Of a stretch of DNA of 64,000 nucleotides, positions 1 through 13,136 are shown piece by piece (position 1 is the stretch's first letter; each line of letters begins with the position of its first letter). The DNA is from Porodaedalea pini. Lineage: Eukaryota; Basidiomycota; Agaricomycetes; Hymenochaetales; Hymenochaetaceae. The translations under genes and the position numbers were made by a program. Location of the stretch: assembly GCA_002794775.1 (NCBI GenBank), contig NBAY01000112.1:1-64000 (forward strand), in the 5' to 3' direction. The notes beneath the pieces are model-generated. The model made no database searches, was not told where the DNA came from, and saw only the letters and a list, made by a program, of their open reading frames with translations.

Positions 1-64
1 GAGACATTTATCGCTCATTCGCAAAATCCGGAGTAATTACAGTAGACACTTAGTATACAGTGGA

Positions 65-442
65 ATGGTCATAATAATTTGTGTGAATACAATCAACGAT
101 TGTTTCGAAGAGCTGACGGTCTTTAGATCAGGTGTGCAGGATGCCATCGCGATTCTAAGCCAATTTACAGGTGGTTCGTCTGATCCAAAGATGGTTATAG
201 CAGACTTTGCGAAATACGCGACTTCTGGGGATGGAAAAGGCCGAACGCCTACTTCTACAACAGAACCAACTATAACAACACCATGGAATTTCTGGACTCA
301 GTCCTCTTGTATTCATTGGCCAGATGTGTTCCCATTACGAAATTCTGAAGCATTTGGTAACTCTTTTCTGACCATCACGAATCTTTCAAGCTTTGACGCC
401 TTGATAATCAATAATATAACCATGTCTTTACCTCTAATTTAG
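65..442 (+). pseudogene. Possible remnant of a TAP-like alpha/beta hydrolase C-terminus
   Basis: This 125-codon open frame has no recognisable start context or signal peptide. Around residues 70-100 it shows a Trp-containing stretch, a Cys-Ile-His-Trp-Pro motif and then a Pro-Leu-Arg-Asn-Ser segment. That order recalls the C-terminal region of fungal TAP-like (tripeptidyl aminopeptidase-like) alpha/beta hydrolases, where a Cys...Trp-Pro motif precedes the strand carrying the catalytic Asp. The nucleophile Ser elbow is absent and would lie left of the window. The expected Asp-Pro-Val-Thr-Pro signature is not intact. It could be the end of a gene cut by the window edge, a relic, or chance. Confidence 0.25.
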
Positions 443-1347
443 TCTTACCTGCTAAATGTCTGTGAGGCGTATTCAAGTCTGCCAACACCATCCCCTTCAT
501 TCAGAGTCTTTTCGATCTGATGATAACACCTAACAGAAGTTCGATTGCGGTCCCCTGAAAGCAATGTATTACTTACATGTGTAGATGACCACGTACTGGA
601 AACGATGAACAAGTGAAGAAGAAACACGGACTGTACCGCACAGCTGAAAACCAGTTGACTAGCTAGGACACAAACTACAGAACACCAAAAGTTATGAGCC
701 ACAAAACAAGGAGCAGGAATAAGGATTTATCAAAATAAATTCAGGTTCTCAAAAGTGGTATGAACGAGACGAGAAAAGGAACGGGAAGTATGTCGGAAAG
801 GGGAGAAGATGTGTACTCTAACCATTCCATTTAAAGCCAATGTGGAAAATCAGACCACGTCCAATATTAATCTAGATCTATGTGCGCAAGTCCATCGCTG
901 CGTAGTTCAATCCCTCTTTCTTTCTCGTCTCAGGGATACTCCCGACTTTATTTGCACGCCAGCCAACTCGACCTGGGACTGCGTAGCGTGGACCGAGCCA
1001 TGCGGCACTTTTGACTTCAGTGCCTACGTTGACTATTGCTAGAGGGTGATATTTGTTTCTACACTTGAGAGGTTTATGAATCCGAGTTGAATCAGGATCT
1101 ATTTGTAAGTAATTGATGACCCCGTGCCGGCACCGGGCTCCGGTCATGTTTTCCGATCGCCCGGACACTTTCAAGTTCTTAGTATATCATTTTCTTCTGA
1201 TATTTCTTCGACGACATATGCATCTCTACGATACCGCCAGGAACAAGTACCTGACTGCTTATTTCATGGCACTCGGCGACGGCGTGAGTTGAGCGGCTTT
1301 TCTGCCTTCCGTACCTTTCTCCCATTCCGCCCCGACTCGCCTTCACC
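443..1347. other. Intergenic region, no supported gene
   Basis: Short open frames occur on both strands (for example 445-702 minus and 809-1042 plus), but none has a recognisable domain or a convincing splice chain. The last few hundred bases should hold the promoter and leader of the GMC oxidoreductase gene. I see no clear TATA box. Confidence 0.4.
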
Positions 1348-3903
1348 ATGCTAGCCTTGGGCCTGCTCACACTCGCGGGAGTGGTAGCAGCGACGACCAT
1401 CACGTCGGACCACTCCGTCGCCGTTAACAAGACTTTCGATTATGTCATTGTCGGTGGTGGGCTTGCCGGACTCACAGTTGGGAACAAGGTGCGTCTTGCT
1501 CGCGTTGTACTAATATTCTGCGGCTAAGTGCTTATTTTCACGTATGGTAGCTGAGCGGTGAAGGATACTCAGTACTCATCATCGAAGCTGGTCCCGATGC
1601 GCAAAACGTGTCCGCGGTGTATAATGCGGAGGAGAGAGGCAACCTCGTACGTGACGCGCTTTCGAACACGTATTATCTCTCAGACTACCTGCTTGCATGA
1701 CGTGTAGAACGGCTACTGCAACTGGCAATACCCAGTGTATGACGACGCGGGGAACACTCTTTCATGGTCCATTGATAGTGGCGTAAGCTCGTTCGCGTCG
1801 TTTTGGCTACTTCTCGAGACTTACTGACTTCATGTGACAGGCATGCATTGGTGGTTCCACTTCGAGTAAGTATAGCTATCTTTCACTCTATGTACTGCCT
1901 CTGAATGACATTCCGCGACCATAGTAAATGGAATGGTAAACCTCCTAGTGTCCTTCTGGATTTGCTTTTGGCTAAGCCTCTTTCTTGAAATTAGGTGTGG
2001 TATCGGCCTACCAAAACGGAAATCAACACTCTGGAGCTACTAGGCAATCCTGGATGGAACTGGGATGCACTTGAACCTGTATGTTTTGGTTCTTGCAGTC
2101 TTTTATGTCTGCTTTTGTTTACCATCTTTTCGCCTGCAGTATATGGAGGCAATCGAGCGTAACATTCCACCAGATGCAGATCAAATTGCCGACGGCGCAG
2201 CGTACGATCCAGAGGTGCACGGCTACAACGGGCCAGTTAACACATCATTCCCTGTACATCAAAATTCCACTCATCTTCATTATACCTACCGCCTACACTG
2301 ACATGCATGCACGCCATATAGACACCAATGCGCATCCCAGAGGCGCAGAAGCTCTACAAAGAGGCTCTCCCGCTCATATTTCCCGGTCTCACCATCGGAA
2401 ACGATCTCAGTAACCGGACCTCTATCGTCTCTGCCTCAACCTCTTGGACGATCTGGTACGACACCGCTACGTCCGCAAACAGGCGTTCGTCCGCGGCGTT
2501 CGCGCTTCTGTATGCTGCGGACCAGCAGCGCGAGTCGCTCGTCGTGCTTGCGGAGCATAAAGTGGCGAAGGTGCTTTTCCATAGTGAGAAGGATCTGACG
2601 GCGCGCGGCGTGCAGTTCGGGAATGCAAGCGAAGGGATTCTGTATGAGGTGTATGCAAGCAAGGAGGTACTACTTGCTGCGGGCTCGCTTGCTAGTGCAC
2701 CGATCCTCGAGCGTTCGGGAGTAGGCGACTCTTCGTGAGTATTCCTCAACTTATCTGTTCACACTTTGACTAATAAATTCATAGTGTACTCAAGAAGGCT
2801 GGTATCAAGCACCTTTTAAACCTTCCCGGAGTCGGTGTCAACTTGAACGTGAGCAAGCATTGGCTCTTCATCCTTATTATGACGTGCACTGAATACGATT
2901 TGTTGGCCAGGATCAACCTGGCACGGGCGCATCTGCAGTCGTCGCTAACTCGTACCAGAATGACACTAGGCTCATCGACGGGCGCAACCTATTTGCACCC
3001 GACATCTCCCTCGTGAATATTGATGAGATTTTTGCATCGAGTTAGTATAGTTGTTTTCTGTATTTTTACCTATTTAACCAACCTTGACTTGGAATGTAGA
3101 CAGCACAGAGATATCTGAGGATCTGATTAAAGGGCTCAGGACTCGTGCGCGAGATTTAGTAGCGGCTGGTGCAGCAGTATCGTTCTCGGGCGCCCTCGCC
3201 GTCCTTGGCGCAGCTACGAACCTCATCGTAAACTCTCGGCGTACGTCCCTCAAACTTTACTCTACTCGGGTACCATCTGAGTTGCGGTATCTTCCTTTAT
3301 TGCAGTCCCAGTCGCAGAGTTCATCGGCGAGAGCTACCCATCAGTGCTCACAGCCGCCTTCTGGCCTCTTACGCCTCTCTCGCGCGGGCACGTTCACATC
3401 AATACTTCTGATCCCTTTGCCTTCCCAATCATCGTCCCGCGTTTCCTATCCGACTCCTTCGATCAGAAAATTGCCGTCGCCATATCACGTAAGAGCCGTG
3501 ACTTATTCACGAGTGCTCCATTCGCACAGGTTGTTGCTGACGCGTACGCGGACCCGAGCACACTCGGCGCAAATGCAACGGATGCGGAGTACCTTACGTG
3601 GTATAAGGAGACGGCATATGGCGCGAGCCATTGGATTGGATCGACTGCGATGATACCCCGCGAACTAGGAGGTGTTGTTGACCCACATTTAAAGTATGCC
3701 TCATCCCCTCTTAGTAACTTGATGTCGACTCCTTATGTGTTGTGATACTGATGCAATGTTCGTTTGTGCGCAGGGTGTATGGCACAAAGAACCTGCGCGT
3801 CATCGATGCTGGCATTCTGCCTTTCCAGCTCACATCACACAGTATGTCGACGCTTTATGCGACTGCACAGAAGGCTGCAGATATCATCCTTGCCGATGCC
3901 TAG
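1348..3903 (+). CDS. Secreted GMC oxidoreductase (AA3, glucose oxidase / aryl-alcohol oxidase type)
   Basis: A flavoenzyme that would oxidise alcohols or sugars with FAD and pass electrons to O2 or quinones outside the cell. The ATG at 1348 begins a hydrophobic signal peptide, and about ten short introns follow. Visible motifs in order are: the FAD-binding Rossmann motif DYVIVGGGLAGLTVGNK at about residue 31; the GMC signature around GACIGGSTSINGMVW; a GNPGWNWD segment as in glucose-oxidase-like members; the second GMC signature region near AAGSLASAPILERSGVG; and a C-terminal block with the catalytic His (ASHWIGSTAM) followed by the second active-site His in LTSHSMSTLYATAQ. The exons join into one frame of roughly 600 residues, the usual family length, and the protein ends at the TAG at 3901-3903. 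It looks intact. The exact substrate cannot be read from the sequence. Confidence 0.88.
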
Positions 3904-4341
3904 CGAGCTCTGCCTTCCTCTGGACCACTTCGCTCCGTCCAACAGCTTACGGTGGATGAATTACGGGGAGCAACGTAATTTCCAGATGCAACTTTGTGTG
4001 CTTTTGGAGGTAGATTCATTTATTTCGCGTGCACATCCTCCTTATCAATCTTTCTTCTTTCTGTGGGCTCGACGTGATGTACCACTAAGGCATTCATGCT
4101 TGTATGGTCTATGTATGTTCCCTCCGCCTTCCTCCTTCGCATGTCTGAGTCTTGAATTTCTTTGGATGAAGATCATGAAATACTTGCGATTCACGATGTA
4201 CATAACAGTGTCCATATTGTTACAGAAAGAAAGGAGTGTAACTGGTTTTGTTATTACTCGGCGAGAACGACTCGGAGAAAGTGACAACGGCACGTGATAC
4301 TCAAGCGTCCTGGAAATTCAGTGGAATTCGTTCAAGCCGTT
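3904..4341. other. Intergenic region between GMC oxidoreductase and F-box genes
   Basis: About 440 bases holding the 3' flank of the oxidoreductase gene and the promoter of the F-box gene. Open frames running through it are read-through from the upstream gene or have no recognisable content. Confidence 0.5.
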
Positions 4342-6028
4342 ATGACTCTTACAGAACTCATCGACGACGTTATCCTCAAAATCGCATATGAATGCACAGC
4401 GAGCGACGTTCTTGCACTAGAAAGGGTCCGTGCTCGCCGTCTTGCCGACCGAGCTGAGTCTTACGAATCGTGAACGATAGACATGCAGGTTCCTCCGTAA
4501 CCTCTTTTCCGAGCCCATCCGCCCGCTCTGGCTACAATTTCTCCAAGAGCTTGATGACTTCCATGCACCGGACCTGCCTCCATACCTCTCAGTCGACTCG
4601 CTGTCATCCGCTGAGCTCAAGCGTCTCGTCTCCCGTGCAGTCAAAGGCTACAAAAACTGGAACTCGCCCCCCGAATCCGGACCACGCATCTCCCGCAGGC
4701 GAGTCATCGACCTGAAAAACAAGGGTGGCCTACTAGGAGACCTGAAACAGAGCTCCATGCGACATCGGGAGACCGTGAAGATTTTCCCAGGTGGTAAATA
4801 TGTGTGCGTGTTGTGGTCGGAGGGCTACCTCCAATGCTGGAATGCCGAGAAGAACGACGTTGTTTGGACGTACCCGCAGCTCGGAACGTTTGCGGAGATC
4901 CAGGTCCTGGCGTACGACATCGAATACGATGTGTCGAGTGGCCAGCTGTTTTTCGTCATCGCGGGAACCTACCTCGAGCCGATGAATATCAACGAGCCTT
5001 GGTCAGTACTTGACGAAGAAGTCTTTCTAAAATATTCATTGTTTCTTTTCAGCTTTATAGAATTATTTTGGCTCAACCCTGAGTCAAGACGAGCAACCAA
5101 GATCAAGGGGAGAAGTATGGGCTGGGAGGTCCCATCCTTGCTCAGGATATGCGGAGATGCCATAATCATGAGCGGGTCGTATTGTGTCATCACGAATAAG
5201 AAACTGGAGAGGTGTTTTGCATTGGTGTGTCTAAATACTTCTCTTGCTGCTAGAAGCTAATGCCGAATATTATAGCGGGATGTCGATATACTACGAGAAA
5301 CAATGTCGGTCTCAGACGGTTACTTCATATTCGCCGGGAAGGAGCCCCACTCCGATGAACACACGCTCTTCGCAATGGATGCACAGCGGGTGTTTACCGG
5401 CTACCGTGCCCCGAAGATACCACTCGCAACCGGGACTCTCAGTTTTTCGCTTTCTATAAAATCCGACCTGAACAACTTCGTCCTAAAGGCGTCGATATCG
5501 ATACTTCCCGAGCACCTCGTGTCTGTGCATCTGGTGTCGTGCACGCCGTCCTGGCGCGGTTCAGGCGTCACTACAATCTATATGATCGCGAAGCTAAGCA
5601 ATGGGCACTCTACTGCACTGCAGTCGTCAAGCACACGCTTTTCTCTTCTCTCATTCCAACTAGCCGTGTGCATGTCCAGTTTCGTCTCGGACACATTGCC
5701 TTCGCTACCCCCATCGCTGACTCTTTCGCGCGTTAAGTCCCCAGTCTCAATCCCTTCGTCGCACCCCTATTGCGCCGAGGAGGTGCACTCCTTATCCCAC
5801 GCGGGTCACGGCGTCCTCTCCAGCATGAACATGCTACACAAAGGTATCCGTTACTACGCATTCTCGACGGAGAAATTGTTTGAAGGCGATGTGCAAAAGT
5901 CACTTAGACCTATTTTCTTTGGACGAGATCGCGTCGCACCGGGTGAGGTGTATATGGAGAAGTATAGCGGAGCTTTGGCATTTGTTTCAAAAGACGAGCG
6001 GTCTCTTATCATCCAATATTACGACTGA
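4342..6028 (+). CDS. F-box protein with a beta-propeller-like body
   Basis: The N-terminus reads MTLTELIDDVILKIAYECTA, followed across the first intron by LALERTCRFLRNLF, an F-box-like helical motif. F-box proteins usually link SKP1-cullin ubiquitin ligases to a substrate. The acceptor at about 4479 keeps the frame and restores the Cys-Arg-x-Leu of the motif. The middle carries a WD40-like strand pattern (GGKYVCVLWSEGYLQCWN). Introns near 5002-5051 and 5224-5276 join the exons into a frame ending ERSLIIQYYD at 6028. Total length is roughly 500 residues. This kind of F-box protein is abundant and fast-evolving in Agaricomycetes; the substrate is unknown. The fold of the second half is uncertain. 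Confidence 0.72.
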
Positions 6029-6466
6029 TATTGTATTACATTTGTATACATGTGCTGTGGAAATTCTGCTTTCACTCACACTTAAAGTGTCTGGACCGCA
6101 TTCGATTATGCAGAAACTAATATATAGCGGTGGCTGATAAGTACACATGCACCTGAGTCCACTGTAATAGGGCATGCCAATATGCATCATAAGAATCAAA
6201 GATATATAATAGATGCGTTGAATAGATATAGAGCACGTAGTTTCAGTATATGGAGAAAGTCCAAGACTGAAATTCATGAGCTGAGAACAGCCACCACGTT
6301 AGCTGCACGCAAAGACACGTCATGAGAGAAGGACTCACAAAACGAAAAGGTGGATGCTAACGGTACAAGCGGGATGAATACATAATTTATAAACGTCCGG
6401 CTACAGGCAAGCAATGGCTCATGAACGGCGATGCTGAAACACACGCGCACAGAACGCTCACCATAT

Positions 6467-6769
6467 TTACCAACGCCTGTGGCCTCTAGGCCCACCAGGC
6501 CCACCATATCCACCTCCTGGTCCACCAAATACCCTGCTAGGTCCACCGCCTGGACCGCCGAATCCTGGGCCTCCTGGCCCTCCATATCCGCCTCCTCCGT
6601 ATCCACCTCCTCCGTATCCGCCTCTTCCGTATCCTCCGCCGTCATATCCTCCTCCGCCATATCTACCCCCGCCGTACCCACGGCCACTATGTCGGCCCCC
6701 ACCAAGTAGCGAGCCTAACAGGCAGTGATGTCTGCGGCGCTCGCGGTGATGTGAGTGATGATTGCCCAT
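6467..6769 (-). CDS. Small His-rich, glycine-rich protein
   Basis: A 100-residue open frame on the minus strand. The first ATG at 6799 is possible, but the one at 6769 gives a compact start MGNHHSHHRERRRHHC. The N-terminus is rich in His and Arg. From about residue 20 to the end it is a run of GGYGG / GGPGG repeats ending in RGHRRW. There is no clear signal peptide. Composition is typical of glycine-rich structural or RNA-associated proteins, but no domain can be named. Because the DNA is a GGN repeat, the opposite strand is also open; the Gly/Tyr reading is preferred because it has an ATG and a coherent N-terminus. Confidence 0.45.
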   Translation of the reverse strand: MGNHHSHHRERRRHHCLLGSLLGGGRHSGRGYGGGRYGGGGYDGGGYGRGGYGGGGYGGGGYGGPGGPGFGGPGGGPSRVFGGPGGGYGGPGGPRGHRRW

Positions 6770-7037
6770 AATCGAGTAAGCTAAGCGCGCAAATTGCAAT
6801 GACCGTTGAGATAGGTTTGAGTTGCGCTTAGAACGAGTTTGCGTCGTAAAGTGGGAGTTTTTGCTGGTTCAGCGAGGCATTTTATATGCCTTCATATCCA
6901 GCATCATCGCCCCTTGAGCCGTGGAGTGTCGGCCGCCGCAGCCAACCAGTGTCTGCAGAAGCACTTTGATCTCTTACCACCATCATCTTGACCGTGGGAA
7001 AAAGTGAACTCTTGTCTATCTTACTCTCTACTCCGCA

Positions 7038-9269
7038 ATGGACAACAAAATGTTGACCAGGGCGAAAGCATCTCTCCATAAGACCAAGTCTACCCGCTCC
7101 CTTGCCAGTCCCAAGGACCCCACCAAGTGTGAGGAGTGTAAATCGGATCTCCCCTATCACAGCCGCAGTTGTGTTAGCGGTGCAGCCAAGCTTTGCCTCG
7201 AATGTGGTCGCGACAGGACCTACAACCACAGCGATGCAGTATGCGAACAAGTTAAGAAGAACCGCTCCACCTGGTCCCCCGACATCGAAGCGGACGCTCA
7301 CGCAGCCGCCCTCCGCAAACAAGGAGACCTCCCACCGACACCAGTCGTCGAGTCTCAGAACTCCCTTAAACGCTCCAATTCAGAGGAGGAACACAGAGCT
7401 ATCGCAGCCCCCGCGCGTGTCGACAATGATGCCATGGACGCAGACGACTTGTATATCCCCGACGAACATATCAGCCAGGCCCCCCAGGTCGACATCGATA
7501 ACAAGGAGGTCGAATATGAAGACCCGCAGATTGCCGAACGAGTCTCCGATTCTTTCATGCAGCTTACTAAAGACACGATTCATCAGATGACCACTTTCCT
7601 TACCCAGCCTTTGTGGACATCGCCCACACCCTGGTTCGAAGACCTGGTCCATGCCGGAAAGGTACTCGCAGACGTTGGATCTAACCTCGTACAGTGGATC
7701 AGCAAAGTGCACATGCTCAATGATGAAACCATCAAGGAGAACAAAGCAAATGAAGGGCTTCAGGCATTCCATTCGACCTATCGCATTCATACCCCGTCTT
7801 TCAAACATGTATTCGACAATGTCGAATCCTCTGCTCAGTCCATCCGCGATCAGGAAATCGTGGATAATATGCATTCTATGTCCCGTTCCATTCAAGCCCT
7901 TTCTTCTCTTGTTACCCGATTGTCTGATAAAACTAACAATACTGAAAAACAGCTGTCTCGTTCGGTATCCTCGGCTAAACCACCGTCTTCTTCTACTAAC
8001 CAAACACATGCCAAATTTCTCCCAGATCCTATTGGAGTCTGATTCGTCCACGACAACCGCTTCCCACCTACACCACCAATCGTGAAACAGCACGTTCAAA
8101 CCCCCAAGAATGGGAAAACTGAGTATGCTGCAGCAATCGCGAACACCCGCATCCCCGGGTCAGGATATCGTATAGACTCAGAGGGCATGATATATGCCCC
8201 TGATGGTTATGTGCATTCTGCACACAACACCCCAAGATCTGGCAATAACCCTACCACTATCTATTACCCAAAAGTTGAAACCGTTGGCACCGACAAGGAT
8301 GGCTTCACCACTGTCTCGTACGCTAAAACAGTACAGAAGAGGCCCAAACCCACCCCAACTAAAGTCACCCATCCCTCCGAAGAGCACCCTGACGGGGAAG
8401 TCTCAATGGTTCCCGTCAACCGATCCATTGGTTTGGTTAACATACGCGCATCCAATGTTAAATGCGTATATTTCTCACTGCCAGGGGATCTGGCGGTCAG
8501 GCCATCAACCCTCTCAGTCAAGAATTCGGTGTGAGCAGGCCTCAAGGGCAACCCGCTCTTTAAACACCTCATCATGCTCAACATCGAGTATACGACCAAT
8601 AGCAATCTGCTAATTGCGCTTACTAACATTCGTTCGGACTTTGATCCTAACTACAATACTCTCACTTCCCAGCTTACCCATATTCTCAATATCAGCGGGG
8701 CGGCACCTTTCATTCCTTCTCCCCAATTTAAGATGATTATTCCCAGGGTCCCAGTCTATGACAAGGACACCAAACTCATCTATAGTGAAGCTGACCTTTA
8801 CAACAAAATTTCCAGTTTACCGCAATTCAAAGGTCGCAAATTCATGTTCCCTCCCAGGTTCATGTCATCAGTTGAAAAGCTGAATGAGCGGGACTTCTGC
8901 AACGTCTCAGTCATCATGAAGGATGCTAACCGTCTTTCCTTCGATCACTTTTTCCTACACAGTAACAGATCCATCCCGATTTTCGGAGTTATTTGACACC
9001 TTGAAGAAATGAAGGCGCGGCCGACCATCAATCAATGCAACAATTGTCATCGTCTAGGACACCCTGCATCTAAGTGCCAATCTGCTGCTAGATGTGTGAT
9101 TTGTTCAGAACCTCACCGCACTGCTGTCCACGTCACCAAATGCGTGCTGTGCACAGCATCTAACAACTTACATTGCGAGCACTTTGCTCATTGCATTAAT
9201 TGCCAGGGCAATCATAGCGTGTGCTCCACCAAGTGCCCCGCTCGTCGCAATTATTGTTCTCCTTATTAA
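7038..9269 (+). pseudogene. LINE ORF1 (gag-like, zinc knuckle), three internal TGA stops
   Basis: One frame of 744 codons interrupted by TGA at 8040-8042, 8532-8534 and 8994-8996, ending at a natural TAA. An N-terminal Cys cluster (KCEECKSDL, then CLECG about 26 residues later) resembles a small zinc site. The C-terminus has a CX2CX4HX4C knuckle (CNNCHRLGHPASKC) followed by two further Cys/His clusters. Such proteins coat LINE RNA. All three stops are TGA and could derive from CGA by a C-to-T change. No frameshift was seen. Confidence 0.82.
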
Positions 9270-9274
9270 TTCAT

Positions 9275-12200
9275 ATGACTGACAATCTTACGGTCTTTTC
9301 TCTTAACATTTGCAACTCATCCCCAACCTTTGACTTTCTTTTATAAGCCTTTTCTTCCACCCATGCGGCGCCTGATATCATCTGTTTTCAAGAAATCCCC
9401 ACCATCAAGCGCATCCTCCCTTCTAAAACTTCCCTCACTGGTTCCAAAATATTTGATTCTCGTAATCATGCTCCCTATACAGCCTTCTTACCTCCAACAG
9501 CAGACAAACCCCACTGTTGCACCTACGTCCACTCCCGAATCGTCCATCGAGTATCTCTTCACCACTACAACAATCCTTCTCCAAATGTTTCGGCTATTGC
9601 TATTTCACGCACCCCATTAACCCCTATTTTTCTGTGGAACGCCTACAGTTTGCCATCTCTCCACGAATTTGAGGAGAACCTCCCCATTTTGAACTCTCCT
9701 TCTCATATTTTTGTAGGCGACTTTAATCGCCATTCCTCGCTGTAGTCTTTACCCTCACAAACCCATTATTTAAACAAGTCGGTTACTCTTACTGACTGGA
9801 TTGATGACCAAGGTCTTACAGTCTGCAATCCACCGGAGCAGCCGACTCATTTCAATCGTGCTTCTAACACTCATTCGATCATTGATCTTCTTATCACGTC
9901 TGACGATCTATCCCTACAACTTCTCAAAACAATTCATATATCCGACCCCTCGTTAGACATTTCTTCAGATCATTTCCCTCTCCTCTTTTCCTTTAATATC
10001 AACGCCATATCGGCACCCCCTAAACCTTCACTTCGCTCGATCCGCTCGTGCGACTTACCCTCTTTCGTCTCCGAATTTTGCAACTCTAATCTCTTTTCCT
10101 TCTCCTTAGACAACGTCTACACCACAGCGGCACTGGATGACCTTTTGTTCTCTTTCCAACGGTCTTTCGAAACTTTCGCAAGGACCTTCCTGAGGAAACA
10201 AAAACTGCGCACATACTTCAGCCCCAACAGTTGGTGGTCAGAGGCGTGCTCCCGTCTATATCGAGTACATTGCCTGAACCCCAGCCCCAAGTCCAAGTCA
10301 CAACTGGACGCTGAAATATCCAAGGTGAAAAACACATTCTATGGCGCATGCATACTACGTTCAGACCTGACAACTGTCTGGCACAATCAATTCCTAGGTG
10401 TAGCGCAACGTCGGGCACCTATTGGAGCCCTCCACTTACCTAACAGCACCTACACTCTAACAGAACCCGACAAATCTGAAATCTTCCGCCAAACGTTTTT
10501 TCTGCCAGTACCACCTACTCCAAACGATGTCCAGCTCCCAAACCTTCGTGACGGACCTATAATTTCGGTTGATAACATACTTGATGCCATGCACAGCATA
10601 GACAGAGATACGAGCCCTGGTAATAACCACATCTCGTACTCACATCTTTCACTCCTCCTGGAACATCACGCTCGTTTCTTTGCTGATTTATTTTCCAAAT
10701 GTTTGGCACTTGGCCATTTTCCACTTTCCTTTAAAACTTCACTAGTTACTTTCATTCCCAAACCCAAATGCACTGATTTTTCCGTGCCTAGGGCTTTCTG
10801 GCCGATCACTCTCATTGACACTATTGGCAAACTTTTCAAACACGTTCTTTTTAATTTCTTACAACCATTTTTCAAACAACATAACCTTATTCCCGACACC
10901 CAACACAGGTGTCATAAACATTGTTCTGCTTTGACAGCTTGTTACGACCTTATTTCTTTCATTCAATCTAGTCCGCTTATCCACCCTGGGGAATCCACCC
11001 ATGGGATCAGTTGGCTGCATGCATGACTTTGGCCTAATTTCACATCCATTCTCACCATTGACATCCAGAGCTTTTTTGACAACATCCCACATTCCCTTTT
11101 ACTTAACAAGCTTATTCGTTCCAATGTGCACCCTAACTTCATTCGCATCCTAGCAGGCTGGCTTCGCGACAGACCTATTTCTTTCCATTTTAATGATTTT
11201 TTTTCACCCCCTTTTATTAAACCCAACCACGGTGTTCCACAGGGGTCTCCCTTATCCCCCCTTATTGCCGTTTTTTCAGTGGCTGACACCATTTTTTCTT
11301 ACAATAAACATTTTGGCCCTCATCAGCCTTTATTTGGTTACATGGACGACCATCTCCTTTCTGCTCAATCACTGAGCATCCCTACCAACCTGGTTCGCTT
11401 ATGCAACCAATTCATCTTCCTAGATTCCAAATTCCGTGATATCGGCTTGTCTATTGATCTAGACGCTATCGAGCTTGTTCACATTCTTCCTCACCCCCAC
11501 CTCACCGCATATCATTTCCAATCCTTTTTATTCGAACATTCCCGTATTCCTGAATTTTCTCTTTCACTTCCAAATAACCGTGTCATCGCCCCTCATACAC
11601 ATCTTACGTGGTTAGGGGTCATTTTTTCTTTCGACCTTTCCCCCAAACTCCACTTTCAAGTGCGCGCCAACAAGGCGCTTTCTACATTACACCAACGTCA
11701 CTTTCTTTTCAATTGTTTGAATGGCGCATATTTACAGTATGGCCGCCTTTTGTATTTTAGCCTCATTTGCTCAGTCGCCACCTATGGCGCCGTTCTTTTC
11801 CCAGATTCACCTTTTATCAAATCCATCCTTCAACCTATCCAAGCTAAAGTCATTCACTCTCTTTTATATGCTTCAGTAAATACATCAATCACAGAATCCC
11901 TTTTGTCCATCCCTCCATTGCCTCTCTTTATCTGTACGCTTTCTCAACGCTTTTTACTTTCTTATCTTTCCCATTCCAACCTCAACCACAACCCAAAACA
12001 ATATCTCATGTCGTCCATTCTCCCAGACGTTCGCATCCCAAAATCCCCTACCTACCACTCTTTTGTCCCTGTTCATTCTCACCTTATCCTTACACCTATA
12101 CTGTCCCTTGCACAGCGTCCCACGGCAATACGCAATTTTAATTCATTCTACCTCCACCTCCCTCCTTACCAATACTTCATTTTTACTGACGGGTCTCTCA

Positions 12201-13108
12201 TCCCTGATGCAGATGGTTCTTACAACGGTGGCCACGGCTTCGTTATCATGCACAATCACCTTGAACTTGCTGCCTTTACTTCAGAAGCGCACTCTCGCTC
12301 GAACATTTTGTTCGAGGAGCAGGAAGCGCTCATCGCAGCTATGCGTTGTATCTCGACACTCCTCTCCAGATGTCTCACTCCAGTCCATATCCATATCGTC
12401 ATGGATTCGCTCAATTGCACCCAACTCATCTTTTCGAATGATGCGTGAAATGCTGAATTCATCATTCTCTTTCGCCGACTATGTGGCATATTCCTTGCCC
12501 TCCATCACAAGGCATCCCACATAACCGTTCAATGGCTCCCATCACATCGCGGAGTCCTGGGCAATTCCAAAGCTGATAAGCTGGCCAAAGATGCCACTTC
12601 CAATCCTCATCGTACACCAGCTCCCGAATCCCTCCCAAACCTGACTGCAAGAGCTCACCTTGAACTTTTGCACGACTGGAAGAATAGAATGGTCAATCTT
12701 TGTGGACATCGTTCCATCTCTGAACTGTCTTCATTCATCCTTATGCCTGTTTGTGCATTCCGACCTTTCCTGAAGATATCTCCTGAGAAACAAATACTTT
12801 GTTCTGTTCAAGGATGCGCCGCATGCATTATGCTTAACGTGCTCGATTTGCATGTACGAAATGCCAAACCCCGTTGTCCGGACCCTCTCTGCATCAAACA
12901 TGATGTCCGTCACATCCTTAACACATGTTCCTTTTTTGCACATATTCAAAATGGCCTTTTCCGTCAATGATCCTTACCTTTCGCTTTTTCTGACTGGTTC
13001 CGACCCAACAATTTTTTACTTTTACTCAAATTCGCATATTTTTCATTTCGTCGCCCTCCGGACACCATGCCCCTTTTCTCCGAATTACCCCCTTCCTATC
13101 ATGCATAA
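9275..13108 (+). pseudogene. LINE ORF2 (endonuclease - reverse transcriptase - RNase H), five internal stops
   Basis: The frame opens at the ATG at 9275 and closes at the TAA at 13106-13108 (1,278 codons including stops). It is interrupted by TAA 9344, TAG 9743, TGA 11024, TGA 12446 and TGA 12968. Endonuclease motifs: CFQE, GDFN and SDHFPL. Reverse transcriptase motifs: HGVPQGSPLSPL and the catalytic FGYMDD. RNase H: TDGS, EEQEAL and MDSL supply the acidic residues, and HRGVLGNSKADKLAK follows the fourth stop. The conserved Arg of the R-P-I motif is Trp here (AFWPITL), as expected from CGG to TGG. The element would have been a self-mobilising retrotransposon but cannot make a full ORF2 now. 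Confidence 0.88.
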
Positions 13109-13136
13109 AACACCCCTTACTTCGCCTTTTCGTTAG

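Larger units (their letters stand above)
7038..13136 (+). mobile_element. Non-LTR (LINE) retrotransposon, inactivated by in-frame stops
   Basis: A two-ORF LINE of about 6.1 kb. ORF1 (7038-9269) is gag-like with CCHC knuckles. ORF2 (9275-13108) carries an apurinic-type endonuclease, a reverse transcriptase and an RNase H domain, an order seen in Tad/I-like clades. The ORFs are 5 bases apart and in different frames. Neither has a frameshift; both are interrupted only by stop codons. I could not fix the outer ends: the coordinates run from the ORF1 start to just past the ORF2 stop, and I see no clear poly(A) tail or target-site duplication. It sits between the glycine-rich gene and the DUF6533 gene. 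Confidence 0.88.
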
